From: Bradyrhizobium sp. CSS354
GTDB taxonomy: Bacteria > Pseudomonadota > Alphaproteobacteria > Rhizobiales > Xanthobacteraceae
Length of the DNA stretch: 64,000 nt
Assembly (NCBI RefSeq): GCF_029051725.1
Contig: NZ_JAACFU010000006.1
Span: forward strand, 186,001 to 250,000
Direction of reading: 5' to 3'
In this document: positions 8,148 to 17,076 of the stretch, piece after piece
Numbering within the stretch: the stretch's first letter is position 1
How the letters are laid out: each line of letters opens with the position of its first letter
Notes under the pieces: model-generated
What the model was told of the DNA's origin: nothing
The model's database searches: none
The model's input: only the letters and a program-made list of their open reading frames with translations
Position numbers and translations under genes: made by a program

Positions 8148-8402
8148 CTTCACTTTCAAGGTGCTCCGCTTCGGGTCATTCGCGTCGATCTGCCCGCGTA
8201 TTCTCGATGTCCGCTATGGCCCTAGCTGCCGGCGTGCCGGACACTTCGCCTTCGGGCCACAAGCAGACATCGGCACCTGATCGATCGCCTCGCTAGCAGC
8301 AGGAACGACCCGAGCGCGTCGTTGACGATATAAAGCGCATCCGCGCGACCAGCGACGGTGAAGCCCCGCTCGCCCGCGGGTGCGGCAACTCCTGCTAACC
8401 AC

Positions 8403-9542
8403 TCAACGGGAATTCACTGGTGCCTGCGCCCGCTCGGCTTCGGCGGTCGCGGTGCCCATGTATTTCGATTGGAAATGAGCAACCCGCTCGCGCCACATTC
8501 CGACGAACGCCTCCGACGTCAGCTTCTCCACGGATTTCCAGGCCTCTTTGACGGCCGGAAGCGTATTGCCCCAGATCGCGCGCCTGCACCATTTTTCGCC
8601 CTTCTCCCTGCCTTCGCTTGTGGCGCACATCGATTTCCAGGCGATGCGATTGGGTTGGCTGAGGTGCTCCGCGGCGCCTTCCCAGCCCTGCTGATGGATC
8701 AGGTAAAGATCGTTCAAGTCCGGCTTCCTGTGCGTCACCCACTGGAACAGAATGCCTTCCGTGATGACCTTGTAGGCCGCCGCAACGGCATTATTGCGGG
8801 GATTAAGAATGTCTCCGGAGCCGAATTTTCTGAACTCGTATTTGCTCAGCTGGAACAACCCGATATACGACCCGGTGCGTTGCTTGGGGTCGAACCCGGA
8901 CTCGACCTTGGCCACCGCCTTCATGAAAGCGAAATCCAGACCGAAAGCGTCGGACGCGCGCTTGATCTCTTCCACCGGCGTTCCGACCGGGATGTCCTTG
9001 AACGAACGCAAGACGATCGCAGCCGGCTTCTCGGCAGGCGGCAGTTCGGACCAGACATAACAAATGAGATACCGGAAATCCTGCGGCCCCGTGCTGGAGG
9101 CACCGCCGGATGCACCGCACGTGGTCGGCGCCAACTGGGCGACATCGTGGTGGCCCAAGTCCACCGAGTCCTGCGCAGGCGGTAAATCGGCCGACAGCGT
9201 TTGCGACGGATCGGGCAACGCGGCCACGACGATCGATTCCGATTTATCCGAGGCCGCCGTCGTGTCGGTGGCCGTCCCCGCCGCGGGCTCAGCGGCCGTC
9301 GCTACTTCGGCGCTAGCGACAGCGGCGTTCGCGGGTCCGGTGTTGCCCATTGCGATTGCCTGCGGTTCATCCGCGAGCCTCGCGTTGGCGGCGAGAGATG
9401 CTGCGCGCTCCTGGATTGTCACTGCGCGGGCGTTCTCGGTGCCGGCCGGACCGAAGCCAGCCAGCCAGCCAGCGATCCACCCCGCGAGAACGACCGTTCC
9501 GCAAAACGTCGGCACCACTATCGTAAATCGCCGCGGGTTCAT
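8403..9542 (-). CDS. Lytic transglycosylase (SLT domain) with N-terminal membrane anchor
   Basis: A 379-residue protein, started at MNPRRFTIVV behind GGAGGGA (7-base spacing) rather than at an ATG 63 codons upstream. A single hydrophobic segment (residues about 6-30, with GWIAGWLAGFG) anchors or exports it. An Ala/Thr-rich linker covers about 35-135. The SLT-like domain follows, with the catalytic glutamate in FMKAVAKVESGFDP and the typical SYIGLFQLSKYEF loop. It would cleave peptidoglycan glycan strands in the periplasm. It is divergently placed from an L,D-transpeptidase gene starting at 9899. Confidence 0.9.
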   Translation of the reverse strand: MNPRRFTIVVPTFCGTVVLAGWIAGWLAGFGPAGTENARAVTIQERAASLAANARLADEPQAIAMGNTGPANAAVASAEVATAAEPAAGTATDTTAASDKSESIVVAALPDPSQTLSADLPPAQDSVDLGHHDVAQLAPTTCGASGGASSTGPQDFRYLICYVWSELPPAEKPAAIVLRSFKDIPVGTPVEEIKRASDAFGLDFAFMKAVAKVESGFDPKQRTGSYIGLFQLSKYEFRKFGSGDILNPRNNAVAAAYKVITEGILFQWVTHRKPDLNDLYLIHQQGWEGAAEHLSQPNRIAWKSMCATSEGREKGEKWCRRAIWGNTLPAVKEAWKSVEKLTSEAFVGMWRERVAHFQSKYMGTATAEAERAQAPVNSR

Positions 9543-9898
9543 GATGCCGTCCCTCCATAGGCTCCACCGGAGCCGTGTAGAAAAGCCAAGCATGCGAAGA
9601 GGCTCATTCTTGGGTTCAATGTGGGTCGCGCAATGGCGCGAACGGCCGCTCGTCAATTTTTCTAAAACGTGTTGCCCGATTGCAACGCGTCGATCACAAG
9701 CAATCGCGCCCGTCTCAGCGGCAACTCCCACGGCAATTGTGAGTACGGTCCAATTTTCGACCCACTGCGACCAGATTTGGAGGAGAGGCTTGGTGCGCCG
9801 TCAGGATGACGCATCAGGCTTCGGCTTCGCGCATCGTCTCGAAACGATGGAATGGCGCCTACGGGGACCGGGCGATGTTCGTTAAGGAATTGCCAGCA

Positions 9899-11071
9899 AT
9901 GCAGCGCGCGATAACAACCGCTGTATTCGCCATTTTCATGTTCCCTGCGGGGATCGCACACGCTCAATTTCTGCTTGGACCCCAACACACGTTCTGGCGA
10001 AGCCAATACGCTCCGTACAAAGACAAGCACCACCACCGGCAGACAAACTCTGAAACGGCGAAGAGCGTTCGGCCCGAGCCCCTTCCGAAGGGCCCGCTCC
10101 AGATCATCATCTCGATCGCAGACCAACGGATCTCGCTTTTTGACAACGGGGCCCTGATTGCACGCTCTTCGGTGTCCACGGGAATGGAGGGGCATCCGAC
10201 GCCCCTCGGCGTGTTCAGCGTCATCAGCAAAGAACGATGGCACCGTTCAAATATTTATAGCGCCGCCCCCATGCCCTACATGCAACGCATCACCTGGTCA
10301 GGGATAGCGTTGCACGCCGGTGTCGTGCCCGGGCATCCAGCGTCACACGGCTGCATTCGTTTGAAGAATGATTTTGCCGTTCGACTCTGGCATCTCACGA
10401 AGCGCGGCACGCGCGTGATCATTGCGCATGGTGATGTCCAGCCGGTCGAGATAGCCAATCCGCAGCTTTTTCAACCGAAAGCCGCGTCCGGTTCGTCCGA
10501 ATTCCGGAGTGCCACCGCCGCAACCAAGAGCATCGGTGCAGCCGCGGCAAAGCAGGGATCACTGGTGTCAAACGCCGAGACTCCAGAAGCCGCCAGTCTC
10601 CAGGAGCCGGGCTCGGCTCCCGCTGCAAGCGTGCCTAAGAAGATCGTCCCGATCTCCGTCTTCGTCAGTCGTAAGTTGAGCAAGCTGTTCGTGCGTCAGG
10701 GTTTCACGCCGTTGTTTGATGTCCCGGTCAAGATCGAAAATCCGGAGGAGCCGCTGGGAACGCACGTGTTTACCGCAATGGAATTCCAGAACGAGGGGAC
10801 GGCTATTCGCTGGAGCGTCGTGTCGATTCCAGAGGAATTGCCCCGTATGTCCGAAGCTGCCACGAAACGGCGAGATGCGCCCGCGAAGCAAACCGTGCCG
10901 GGACCGTTACCCGACAAAGCCAACGCTGCGCTCAACCGTATCGAAATGCCCCGGGATACGGTTGAGAAGATCTCTGAACTCCTGACGCCGGCCTCTTCGT
11001 TGATTGTTTCCGACAACGGAATTAGCCAGGAGACGGGAAAAGACACGGATTTCATCGTGGTAACGCATTGA
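9899..11071 (+). CDS. L,D-transpeptidase (YkuD) with a second, non-catalytic C-terminal segment
   Basis: A 390-residue exported protein. The start MQRAITTAVFAIFM follows AAGGA, and the signal is cleaved near IAHAQF. The YkuD domain spans about residues 60-185: IISIADQRISLFDNG, then the active site HAGVVPGHPASHGCIRL with catalytic His and Cys. The C-terminal half (about 240-320) contains VPISVFVSRKLSKLFVRQG and PLGTHVFTAMEF, which resembles the first part of another YkuD-like fold but has no HGC. It forms 3-3 crosslinks or anchors lipoproteins in peptidoglycan. Confidence 0.92.
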   Translation: MQRAITTAVFAIFMFPAGIAHAQFLLGPQHTFWRSQYAPYKDKHHHRQTNSETAKSVRPEPLPKGPLQIIISIADQRISLFDNGALIARSSVSTGMEGHPTPLGVFSVISKERWHRSNIYSAAPMPYMQRITWSGIALHAGVVPGHPASHGCIRLKNDFAVRLWHLTKRGTRVIIAHGDVQPVEIANPQLFQPKAASGSSEFRSATAATKSIGAAAAKQGSLVSNAETPEAASLQEPGSAPAASVPKKIVPISVFVSRKLSKLFVRQGFTPLFDVPVKIENPEEPLGTHVFTAMEFQNEGTAIRWSVVSIPEELPRMSEAATKRRDAPAKQTVPGPLPDKANAALNRIEMPRDTVEKISELLTPASSLIVSDNGISQETGKDTDFIVVTH

Positions 11072-11208
11072 CGCGGCGGCGCAACCCACCAACACACGAT
11101 GCCGCTGCGCAACCCGCTGGAATTGTCCGACCGCAATTCTGTGCAACAACGGACTCACTCACAAACGGCACGGCGCCGACGGATGGTGAGGAAAAGGAGG
11201 CGTTGGCG

Positions 11209-12309
11209 TTACCCAATCCCCTGGCTCGCTGGCGGGACCACGTACAGCGTCAGCGCAAAGACCGCGTAGATGAAGATAAGCAGGGCGCCGACGAACCAGG
11301 CCGAGCGCCCGCTGCTCGTAATGAAGCTCGCGGTCACGGTCGCAATCATAACCATGGTGACGGCGCCCGGCCAGAACTGCAGGCTCATTGGCGACGGCCC
11401 GACGACATAGCTGAGCAGCACCAGTGCGGGTGCGACGAACAGCGCGATCTGGGAAGCGCTGCCGAGCGCGATGCTGACGCTCATGTCGAGGCGGTCCTTG
11501 CGCGCCGCAGAAAATGCCACGGCAAACTCGGCGGCGGCGCCGACCATTGAGACGATGATAAAGCCGACAAAGGCTGGGCTCATTCCAAACGTTTCCGCCG
11601 CCTTCTGTACGGACTCGACAAAAATCTCACTCACTAGTGCAACCAACAAAGTGACGACGAGCAGCGTGCCGACCGCAAGGCCAATCGGCCAATGTTCCTC
11701 ACCCTCGCTATGGTCGGCACTTGCGAACAATTCCTTGTGGGTCTTCAGTGAGAACAGCAGGCCGAGCGCGTAAGCGATGATGAGCAGTATGGCGAGACCG
11801 ACGCTGAGCTTCCGCATGACCGCGTCGCCTTGTACGAGATCGAGGTCGGCGACCGCCGACGGGGCGAGCAGGGCGACGGTGGCCATCAGCAAGAGACCGG
11901 AGTAGAGCCGCGCGCCGGCACGATTATATTCCTGGACGTGATAGCGCAGGCCGCCGAGCAATAGACAGGCACCTAGCATAAACAGGGCGTTGGTGACAAT
12001 CGCGCCGGCAATCGACGCTTTCACGAGCATATACTGGCCGGCCTGAAGCGCGGTGATCGCAATGATCAGCTCCGTTAAGTTTCCCAGCGTCGCATTGAGC
12101 AGCCCGCCGACTGCATCGCCGGTCTTGGCGGCGACCGCTTCGGTCGCGTGGCTGAGCAGGGCGGCTAGCGGCACGATGGCGAGTACCGAAAGCACGAAGA
12201 GCAGCGTATGGGAATGCGGTGCAACCGCTTCCGCCACCAGCACGGCCGGAACGAAGATCAGCATCCAGAGCAGCGGGCTGTGCAGGATTTGCTTGAGCAG
12301 GGGTTTCAT
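11209..12309 (-). CDS. cax: Calcium/proton antiporter, Cax family
   Basis: A 366-residue membrane protein with about eleven hydrophobic segments and the paired alpha repeats of the cation/Ca2+ exchanger superfamily: GLLNATLGNLTELIIA in the first half and GAAAEFAVAFSAARKDRLD in the second, with the conserved Glu in each. An acidic hydrophilic loop (SADHSEGEEHW) separates the halves. The start is MKPLLKQILHS, since upstream in-frame ATGs lack ribosome sites. It would expel calcium in exchange for protons across the inner membrane. Confidence 0.93.
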   Translation of the reverse strand: MKPLLKQILHSPLLWMLIFVPAVLVAEAVAPHSHTLLFVLSVLAIVPLAALLSHATEAVAAKTGDAVGGLLNATLGNLTELIIAITALQAGQYMLVKASIAGAIVTNALFMLGACLLLGGLRYHVQEYNRAGARLYSGLLLMATVALLAPSAVADLDLVQGDAVMRKLSVGLAILLIIAYALGLLFSLKTHKELFASADHSEGEEHWPIGLAVGTLLVVTLLVALVSEIFVESVQKAAETFGMSPAFVGFIIVSMVGAAAEFAVAFSAARKDRLDMSVSIALGSASQIALFVAPALVLLSYVVGPSPMSLQFWPGAVTMVMIATVTASFITSSGRSAWFVGALLIFIYAVFALTLYVVPPASQGIG

Positions 12310-12539
12310 AGCGGGCGCCCTATCCATACTGAGTGCGACGGCGGAAATTCGGCCTCGTCGCGGGATCGGCATTGATCTGGCTCAACACGGGCCCGAAGGC
12401 CGGGAAAGGCGCGCTGGCCGTTGTCCGCCAGCCCCGCAGAAGAAATGTCGTCGTTGGGTCATTCGCGTCGGTTAGCCGGATCATGGCGACTTCCGGTCTA
12501 CCCCGGTGAACGGACATTCTCAGAATAGGCGGGCACGTC

Positions 12540-12908
12540 TCAAACGGGCCAATAGCCGCCCTGAAGAAAAATGAGGTCACCCAACCGAGAGATGGCCTTA
12601 CTCCGCTTTCTCTGGGGCAGATACCACGGGCGAGCCGGAGGCCTCTTTTTTACGCGGCTGATCCATAGTCCGAGCAACATCGCGACCAAAATCGGTGGGG
12701 AGTTCATCAGCAATTCTTCTGCATGAAACCTGGCCGACTGATTTGGAGCGATTATCTCGGAGGCCGCAAACCCCAGAAGGGCTGATCCAGCAACCAACAA
12801 TGCTCCGCACACCCCTGTGGGACACGGAATTTTCCCAACCAGCCAGCCAACAATGGCGCCCGGAATGAAGGTGACCATGAGTATTGTGCCCCACACAAAA
12901 AGGATCAT
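12540..12908 (-). CDS. Small membrane protein of unknown function
   Basis: A 122-residue protein with three likely membrane helices (IPGAIVGWLVG, ALLVAGSALLGFAASEII and ILVAMLLGLWI) and a basic C-terminal tail rich in Lys/Arg/Pro. AAGGAG sits eight bases before the ATG. No family is recognised. The gene stands alone, flanked on the left by repeat-like DNA and on the right by the tRNA-like remnant. Confidence 0.75.
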   Translation of the reverse strand: MILFVWGTILMVTFIPGAIVGWLVGKIPCPTGVCGALLVAGSALLGFAASEIIAPNQSARFHAEELLMNSPPILVAMLLGLWISRVKKRPPARPWYLPQRKRSKAISRLGDLIFLQGGYWPV

Positions 12909-13010
12909 GGTGTTCTCCTTCTAGAGGATATTAAGGCGTGAACGTCTACGGCTTGGTGCCGATCACTCAAAACACCTGCAAGTTAATCCCGCGTTTCGTG
13001 GAGGGCCAAG

Positions 13011-13080
13011 GTCCGCTTGGGGTCACAAGCTAAACTCTTGCATTGAAACTCAGGGGTCCGCTTGGTGTCGAAAAGCGGAC
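13011..13080. repeat. GTCCGCTT-type dispersed repeat with 8-bp hairpin
   Basis: Two copies of GTCCGCTTGG(G/T)GTC lie 45 bases apart, and the second is closed by AAGCGGAC to form a perfect 8-base-pair stem with a 9-base loop. Related text, gggtcattcgcgtcg, occurs at 8173-8187 and 12456-12470. I know this pattern as a common intergenic filler in Bradyrhizobium, where it also gives spurious small open frames containing DPKRT. Confidence 0.5.
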
Positions 13081-13104
13081 GTCGGCTGGTCCAAGCCTGC
13101 GCAT

Positions 13105-13215
13105 ATGATGAGAGACGAGATTGAACCTGTGACCTCAAGATCATGAGCTTAACGAGAGCGCGGCCGACCCGGTCAACCGCTGCATGACCAGCTAACACTG
13201 CGCCACGCGAGCCCG
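13105..13215 (-). pseudogene. tRNA-fMet-like remnant with an internal insertion
   Basis: Read on the minus strand, GTGGCGCAG...TTAGCTGGTCA resembles the acceptor/D-arm side of an alphaproteobacterial initiator tRNA. About 36 unrelated bases intervene, then GCTCATGATCTTGAGGTCAC and AGGTTCAATCTCGTC match its anticodon arm (CAU), variable loop and T-arm. The T-stem has a mismatch, the anticodon loop appears one base too long, and no proper acceptor stem closes. It is not a working tRNA; it could be a decayed gene or an integration scar. Confidence 0.35.
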
Positions 13216-13252
13216 ACCAGCGCCGCACCCGGCACCGGCCGTCTTCCGCCTG

Positions 13253-14200
13253 CTACTGCGAGCGGTCCGAGGTCCAGCCCTTGTACTCGCCGACATTGTC
13301 GCGCGTCACGAGTTTCGACGGCAGCAGCTCGACTGTGGACGCCGGCTTCTGGCCGTTGAGAATGTTGACGCCGACCTGCACGGCGCGGCGGGCCATGAAG
13401 AACGGGTCCTGCGAGGCGGAGGCCTGGATCTGCTGCGACTGCGGGTCCTTGAGGGCTGCTTCGATGTCGGGTGCACCATCGACCGCGGTAATGATAATGC
13501 CGGTGCGCTGCTGCTGGCGCGCCGCAAGGTCGGTGCCGATCGCCTGAGGATCGTTGATGGCGAAGATGGCGTCGATTTTGGCGAAGCGGGTCAGATAGCC
13601 CTGCGCCACCGTGAGGCCGCCTTCGCGCGAGCCCTTGCCGTCCTGGTCGTTGGACAGGACCTTGATGCCGGGGTTCTTGCCGAACACGTTCTTGCAGCCG
13701 ACGACGCGATCGATCACCGCGGAGACCTGCGGGCCGTTCTCGATGATCACGTCGCCCTTGCCGCCGAGCTTGTCGACGATGTACTGGCAGGAGATCTCGC
13801 CGGCCTGGACGTTGTTGGTGGTCACCGTGGCGTCGGCGCCTTCGGCCGCGGTGTCGACGGCAACGACGACGATGCCGGCGGCCTGCGCCTTCTTGATCGC
13901 CGGTCCGACCGCCTTGGGATCGCCGGGGTTGAGCAGGATCAGGTCGACGCCAGCGGCGATGAAATTGTCGATCTGGGTGACCTGCTTGCCGAGATCATAT
14001 TCGAAGCCGACGGTGGTGATCTTGACGTTGGGGTTGGTCTTCTTGGCCTCGAACTCGGCGCCCTTCGACAACGCGACGAAGAAAGGATTGCCGAGCGAGC
14101 CCAAGGAAACGCCGATCGACTTGAGCTCCTTGGCGAAGCATGGCGCGGAGCTCAGGACGAGCGCCATCGCGGCGCCGGCAAACGAGATCGACTTCAACAT
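13253..14200 (-). CDS. Sugar ABC transporter substrate-binding protein (RbsB type)
   Basis: A 315-residue periplasmic-binding protein of the ribose/xylose class. MLKSISFAGAAMAL starts behind GGGAGGAAG, and the signal is cleaved near PCFAKE. The fold markers IGVSLGSLGNPFF, DLILLNPGDPKAVGP and AIFAINDPQAIGTD are typical of Peripla_BP_4. It is the last gene of a minus-strand run with the permease, a two-domain ATPase and a xylulokinase, so the ligand is probably a pentose or pentitol (inference). Confidence 0.93.
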   Translation of the reverse strand: MLKSISFAGAAMALVLSSAPCFAKELKSIGVSLGSLGNPFFVALSKGAEFEAKKTNPNVKITTVGFEYDLGKQVTQIDNFIAAGVDLILLNPGDPKAVGPAIKKAQAAGIVVVAVDTAAEGADATVTTNNVQAGEISCQYIVDKLGGKGDVIIENGPQVSAVIDRVVGCKNVFGKNPGIKVLSNDQDGKGSREGGLTVAQGYLTRFAKIDAIFAINDPQAIGTDLAARQQQRTGIIITAVDGAPDIEAALKDPQSQQIQASASQDPFFMARRAVQVGVNILNGQKPASTVELLPSKLVTRDNVGEYKGWTSDRSQ

Positions 14201-14297
14201 TGGCTTCCTCCCTGGTCTGTTTGAAGCTCCGGCGCGGCGACCAGTTGCCGTGACGGAATGAACATGACGGCGCAGCGCCGGCTGCATTTTTTTGATC

Positions 14298-15338
14298 TCA
14301 GGTCCGGGCCGAGCCCTGCAGCCGATAACGGTCCAGCGCCACCGCGCCGATGATCACCAGACCCTTGATCACATATTGCCAGACGTCGGACACGCCGATC
14401 AGGATCAGGCCGTTCGACAACACCGCAATGATCAGCGCGCCGACCAGCGTTCCCCAGATCGAGCCGATGCCGCCGACAAAGGAGGTGCCGCCCAGGATCA
14501 CGGCGGTGATGGCGTCGAGCTCGTAGGACTGGCCGAGCTGCAGGCCATTGGCCGCATATAGGCGCGCCGCCTGCATCGCGCCGCCGAGGCCCGCGAGCAG
14601 GCCGGACACGCCATAGACGAAGATCAGCACGGCCCAGACATTGATGCCGGCGAGCCGCGCCGCGCTCTCGTTGCCGCCGACCGCGTAGATGTGGACCCCG
14701 AGCACGGTGCGCTTGAGCACCAGCCACGACACCAGGATGACCAGCAACGCGATCACCCAAAGCCAGGGAATCGACAATACGCCGGGAATGAGGGTCAAGG
14801 CGCCGTTGCCGATGAAGGCATAGGGGATCGACGGATTGAACACCGTGGTGTCGGCGCCGAGCAGGCGCGCGGCGCCGCGCACGGCCGTCAACGACCCCAG
14901 CGTGACGATGAAGGGCGGCAGGCGCAACAGCGCAATCAAGCCGCCATTGAGAATGCCGAAGACGGCGCCGGTAAGCACCGCGGCCGGCAACCACAGCACC
15001 CCGAGATCCGGGAATTTGGAGATGATCAGCCCGGCCATCGCCGACGCCGCCAGGATCGAGCCGACCGAGAGGTCAATGCCGCCCGTGAGGATGACGAAGG
15101 TCATGCCCGCGGCCAGCACGGTATTGACCGCGGACTGCTGCACCACGATGCCGATGTTCTGGCCGGTGAAGAAGCGGCCGTCCGACAGCACGTGAAAGCC
15201 GATGCACAGCAACAGCAGCACCGGCAGCATGCCGACCGCGCGAATGATCATCCGCGTCCGCTGCCGCTTCGTCTCCTGCGCGGCGGCAAGACCGGGCGCG
15301 ACGGGGGCGGTGCTGGAGGAGGCGCCGTTCTCAGGCAT
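14298..15338 (-). CDS. Sugar ABC transporter permease (RbsC type)
   Basis: A 346-residue inner-membrane permease with about ten hydrophobic segments. It carries the family motifs FVILTGGIDLSVGSILA and, near the C-terminus, ELDAITAVILGGTSFVGG, which forms the ATPase contact loop. The N-terminus is a 30-residue cytoplasmic tail. Its start overlaps the end of the ATPase gene by eight bases, showing co-translation. Confidence 0.94.
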   Translation of the reverse strand: MPENGASSSTAPVAPGLAAAQETKRQRTRMIIRAVGMLPVLLLLCIGFHVLSDGRFFTGQNIGIVVQQSAVNTVLAAGMTFVILTGGIDLSVGSILAASAMAGLIISKFPDLGVLWLPAAVLTGAVFGILNGGLIALLRLPPFIVTLGSLTAVRGAARLLGADTTVFNPSIPYAFIGNGALTLIPGVLSIPWLWVIALLVILVSWLVLKRTVLGVHIYAVGGNESAARLAGINVWAVLIFVYGVSGLLAGLGGAMQAARLYAANGLQLGQSYELDAITAVILGGTSFVGGIGSIWGTLVGALIIAVLSNGLILIGVSDVWQYVIKGLVIIGAVALDRYRLQGSART

Positions 15339-16866
15339 CGAGCTGCTCCGTTCCGGTGGCGAGGGCCATGATCTCCTCCTGACTGAGCGGCGATGTCGGG
15401 CCGCGCCGGATCTGCCCGGCGATATGTCCTGCGCGCATCACGATGACACGGTCGCAGATGCCGATGATCTCGGGCAGGTCGGACGAAATGACGAGAACCG
15501 CGGTGCCCGACTTCGCGAGATTGTCGATGATCGAATAGATCTCGGACTTGGCGCCGACATCGACGCCGCGCGTCGGCTCGTCGAGGATCAAGATTTTCGG
15601 GCCGATCGCGAGCAGCCGCGACAGCAGCACTTTCTGCTGGTTGCCGCCGGAGAGCCCGCCGGCGGGAACACCGACATTGGCAGCGCGGATGCCGAGGCCC
15701 GCGAACGCGCGCTTGGCGCGGTCGCGGGCCTTGTCGCGATCGAGGATGCCGCCGAATTTCGCATCCCGGCCCAGCACCGCGAGATTGATGTTGTCGAGGC
15801 AGGACATGTCGAGAAACAGGCCGAGCGCCTTCCTGTCCTCGGTGAGATAGGCAATGCCGGCGTCCAGCGCCTCACCGGGCGTGCGGATGGAGACCGCGCG
15901 CCCCTCGATCTCGACATGACCCGAGACTATCGGCGCGGCGCCGATGATGAGATGCGCAAGCTCGGTGCGGCCGGCGCCGACCAGGCCGGCAAGGCCGACG
16001 ACCTCGCCCGCATGCACCGTCAGCGAACATCCCTTGACGCGCCTGCCGTCGGCGATGTCGATGGCCGCAAGCACGGGAGCGCCCGACCGCGCGTTGGGAT
16101 CGTTCCTGGGATCATGCTCCTTCTTGTAGAAGGAGGAGACGTCGCGTCCCACCATCATCCGGACGATTGTGTCTGCGCGGATGTCGCCCTTGTCCAGCGA
16201 ACCGACCAGCGTGCCGTCGCGCAGCACGGTGACGCGGTCGCCGAGCGCGTAGACCTCGTCCATGCGATGCGAGATGTAGATGATGGCGAGACCTTCGGCG
16301 CGCAGCTGGCGGATCAGCGCGAACAGCCTTTCGCTCTCACCGGCCGACAGCGCGGTGGTCGGCTCGTCCATGATCAGGATCCTGGAGCGGGCGTGCAGCG
16401 CGCGCGCGATCTCGACCAGCTGGCGCTGGCCCATCGAGAGATTGGCCACCTGCGTCTGCGGCGTAAAATCCGCGCCGAGCCGCGCCAGGATCGGCCCGAC
16501 GCCGGCCTGCATCGCCTCGCGCGCCAGCAAGCCGCCGCGGGAGAGCTCGCGACCGAGATAGATGTTCTCCGCAACGCTCAGATTGGGGGCGAGCGAGAGT
16601 TCCTGATAGATGATCGCGATGCCGGCCGCGCGGCCGCCGAGCGGGCCGCTGATCTGCACGGGTTGACCGTCGATGCGGATTTCGCTGCCTGGGTCCGGCC
16701 GGTAGGCGCCCGACAAGATCTTCATCAGGGTGGATTTGCCGGCGCCGTTCTCGCCCATCAAGGCGTGGATCTCGCCCGCGTAGACGGTGAGGTCGACGTC
16801 GCGCAGCGCCTTGATGCTGAAGAATGATTTGGAGACCCGGCGCATCTCGAGGATGGGCTCGCTCAT
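15331..16866 (-). CDS. Sugar ABC transporter ATP-binding protein with two ABC domains (RbsA/XylG type)
   Basis: A 511-residue fusion of two nucleotide-binding domains. The first has Walker A GENGAGKST, signature LSMGQRQLVEIA and Walker B ILIMDEPTTAL. The second has the degenerate Walker A GLVGAGRTELA usual for this class, signature LSGGNQQKVLLS and ILILDEPTRGVDVG. The start MSEPILEMRRV follows GGGGAGG. It powers the adjacent RbsC-type permease. A 210-base gap separates it from the upstream xylulokinase gene and could hold an internal promoter, although I see no clear motif. Confidence 0.94.
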   Translation of the reverse strand: MSEPILEMRRVSKSFFSIKALRDVDLTVYAGEIHALMGENGAGKSTLMKILSGAYRPDPGSEIRIDGQPVQISGPLGGRAAGIAIIYQELSLAPNLSVAENIYLGRELSRGGLLAREAMQAGVGPILARLGADFTPQTQVANLSMGQRQLVEIARALHARSRILIMDEPTTALSAGESERLFALIRQLRAEGLAIIYISHRMDEVYALGDRVTVLRDGTLVGSLDKGDIRADTIVRMMVGRDVSSFYKKEHDPRNDPNARSGAPVLAAIDIADGRRVKGCSLTVHAGEVVGLAGLVGAGRTELAHLIIGAAPIVSGHVEIEGRAVSIRTPGEALDAGIAYLTEDRKALGLFLDMSCLDNINLAVLGRDAKFGGILDRDKARDRAKRAFAGLGIRAANVGVPAGGLSGGNQQKVLLSRLLAIGPKILILDEPTRGVDVGAKSEIYSIIDNLAKSGTAVLVISSDLPEIIGICDRVIVMRAGHIAGQIRRGPTSPLSQEEIMALATGTEQLDA

Positions 16867-17076
16867 CACACCTCCCCGACGCGCCGATAGCGGCATCGCA
16901 ATCTCACCCGCGTCTCGTTGGTCCCTGGCGCGGGTGCGCGCATTAAACAAAAGGTTGTGGCGCGAGGCAATACCTCCCGCATGCGGACGAACGCTCCGGC
17001 GCTGCTTTTATCTTTTGCAGGCGGAACCGATCTCGCGTGCGATGCCTTTTCTTCGCCACATCATCGCGTATCGCGA

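Larger units (their letters stand above)
12909..13252. other. Intergenic region with short dispersed repeats and a tRNA-like remnant
   Basis: No gene is supported. GTCCGCTTGGGGTC at 13011-13024 and the hairpin GTCCGCTT(13056-13063)/AAGCGGAC(13073-13080) belong to a motif also seen in degenerate form near 8166-8187 and 12456-12470. Positions 13105-13215 resemble a disrupted initiator tRNA on the minus strand. Confidence 0.55.

Noticed and set aside
8148..8402. Minus-strand frame around 8214-8402 and repeat-like DNA
   Set aside because: Cys/Arg-rich translation without a ribosome site, in a stretch that resembles common Bradyrhizobium repeat filler. I see no gene here.
12320..12580. Minus-strand frame of 86 codons upstream of the antiporter gene
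   Set aside because: It covers dispersed-repeat text (gggtcattcgcgtcg) and overlaps the small membrane protein gene; no ribosome site and no coherent protein character.
12983..13228. Minus-strand frame of 81 codons
   Set aside because: It runs through the GTCCGCTT repeats and the tRNA-like remnant; the DPKRT-type strings come from the repeat, not from a protein family.
15202..16827. A 541-codon plus-strand open frame
   Set aside because: It lies opposite the two-domain ABC ATPase gene; only the minus-strand product has Walker motifs.
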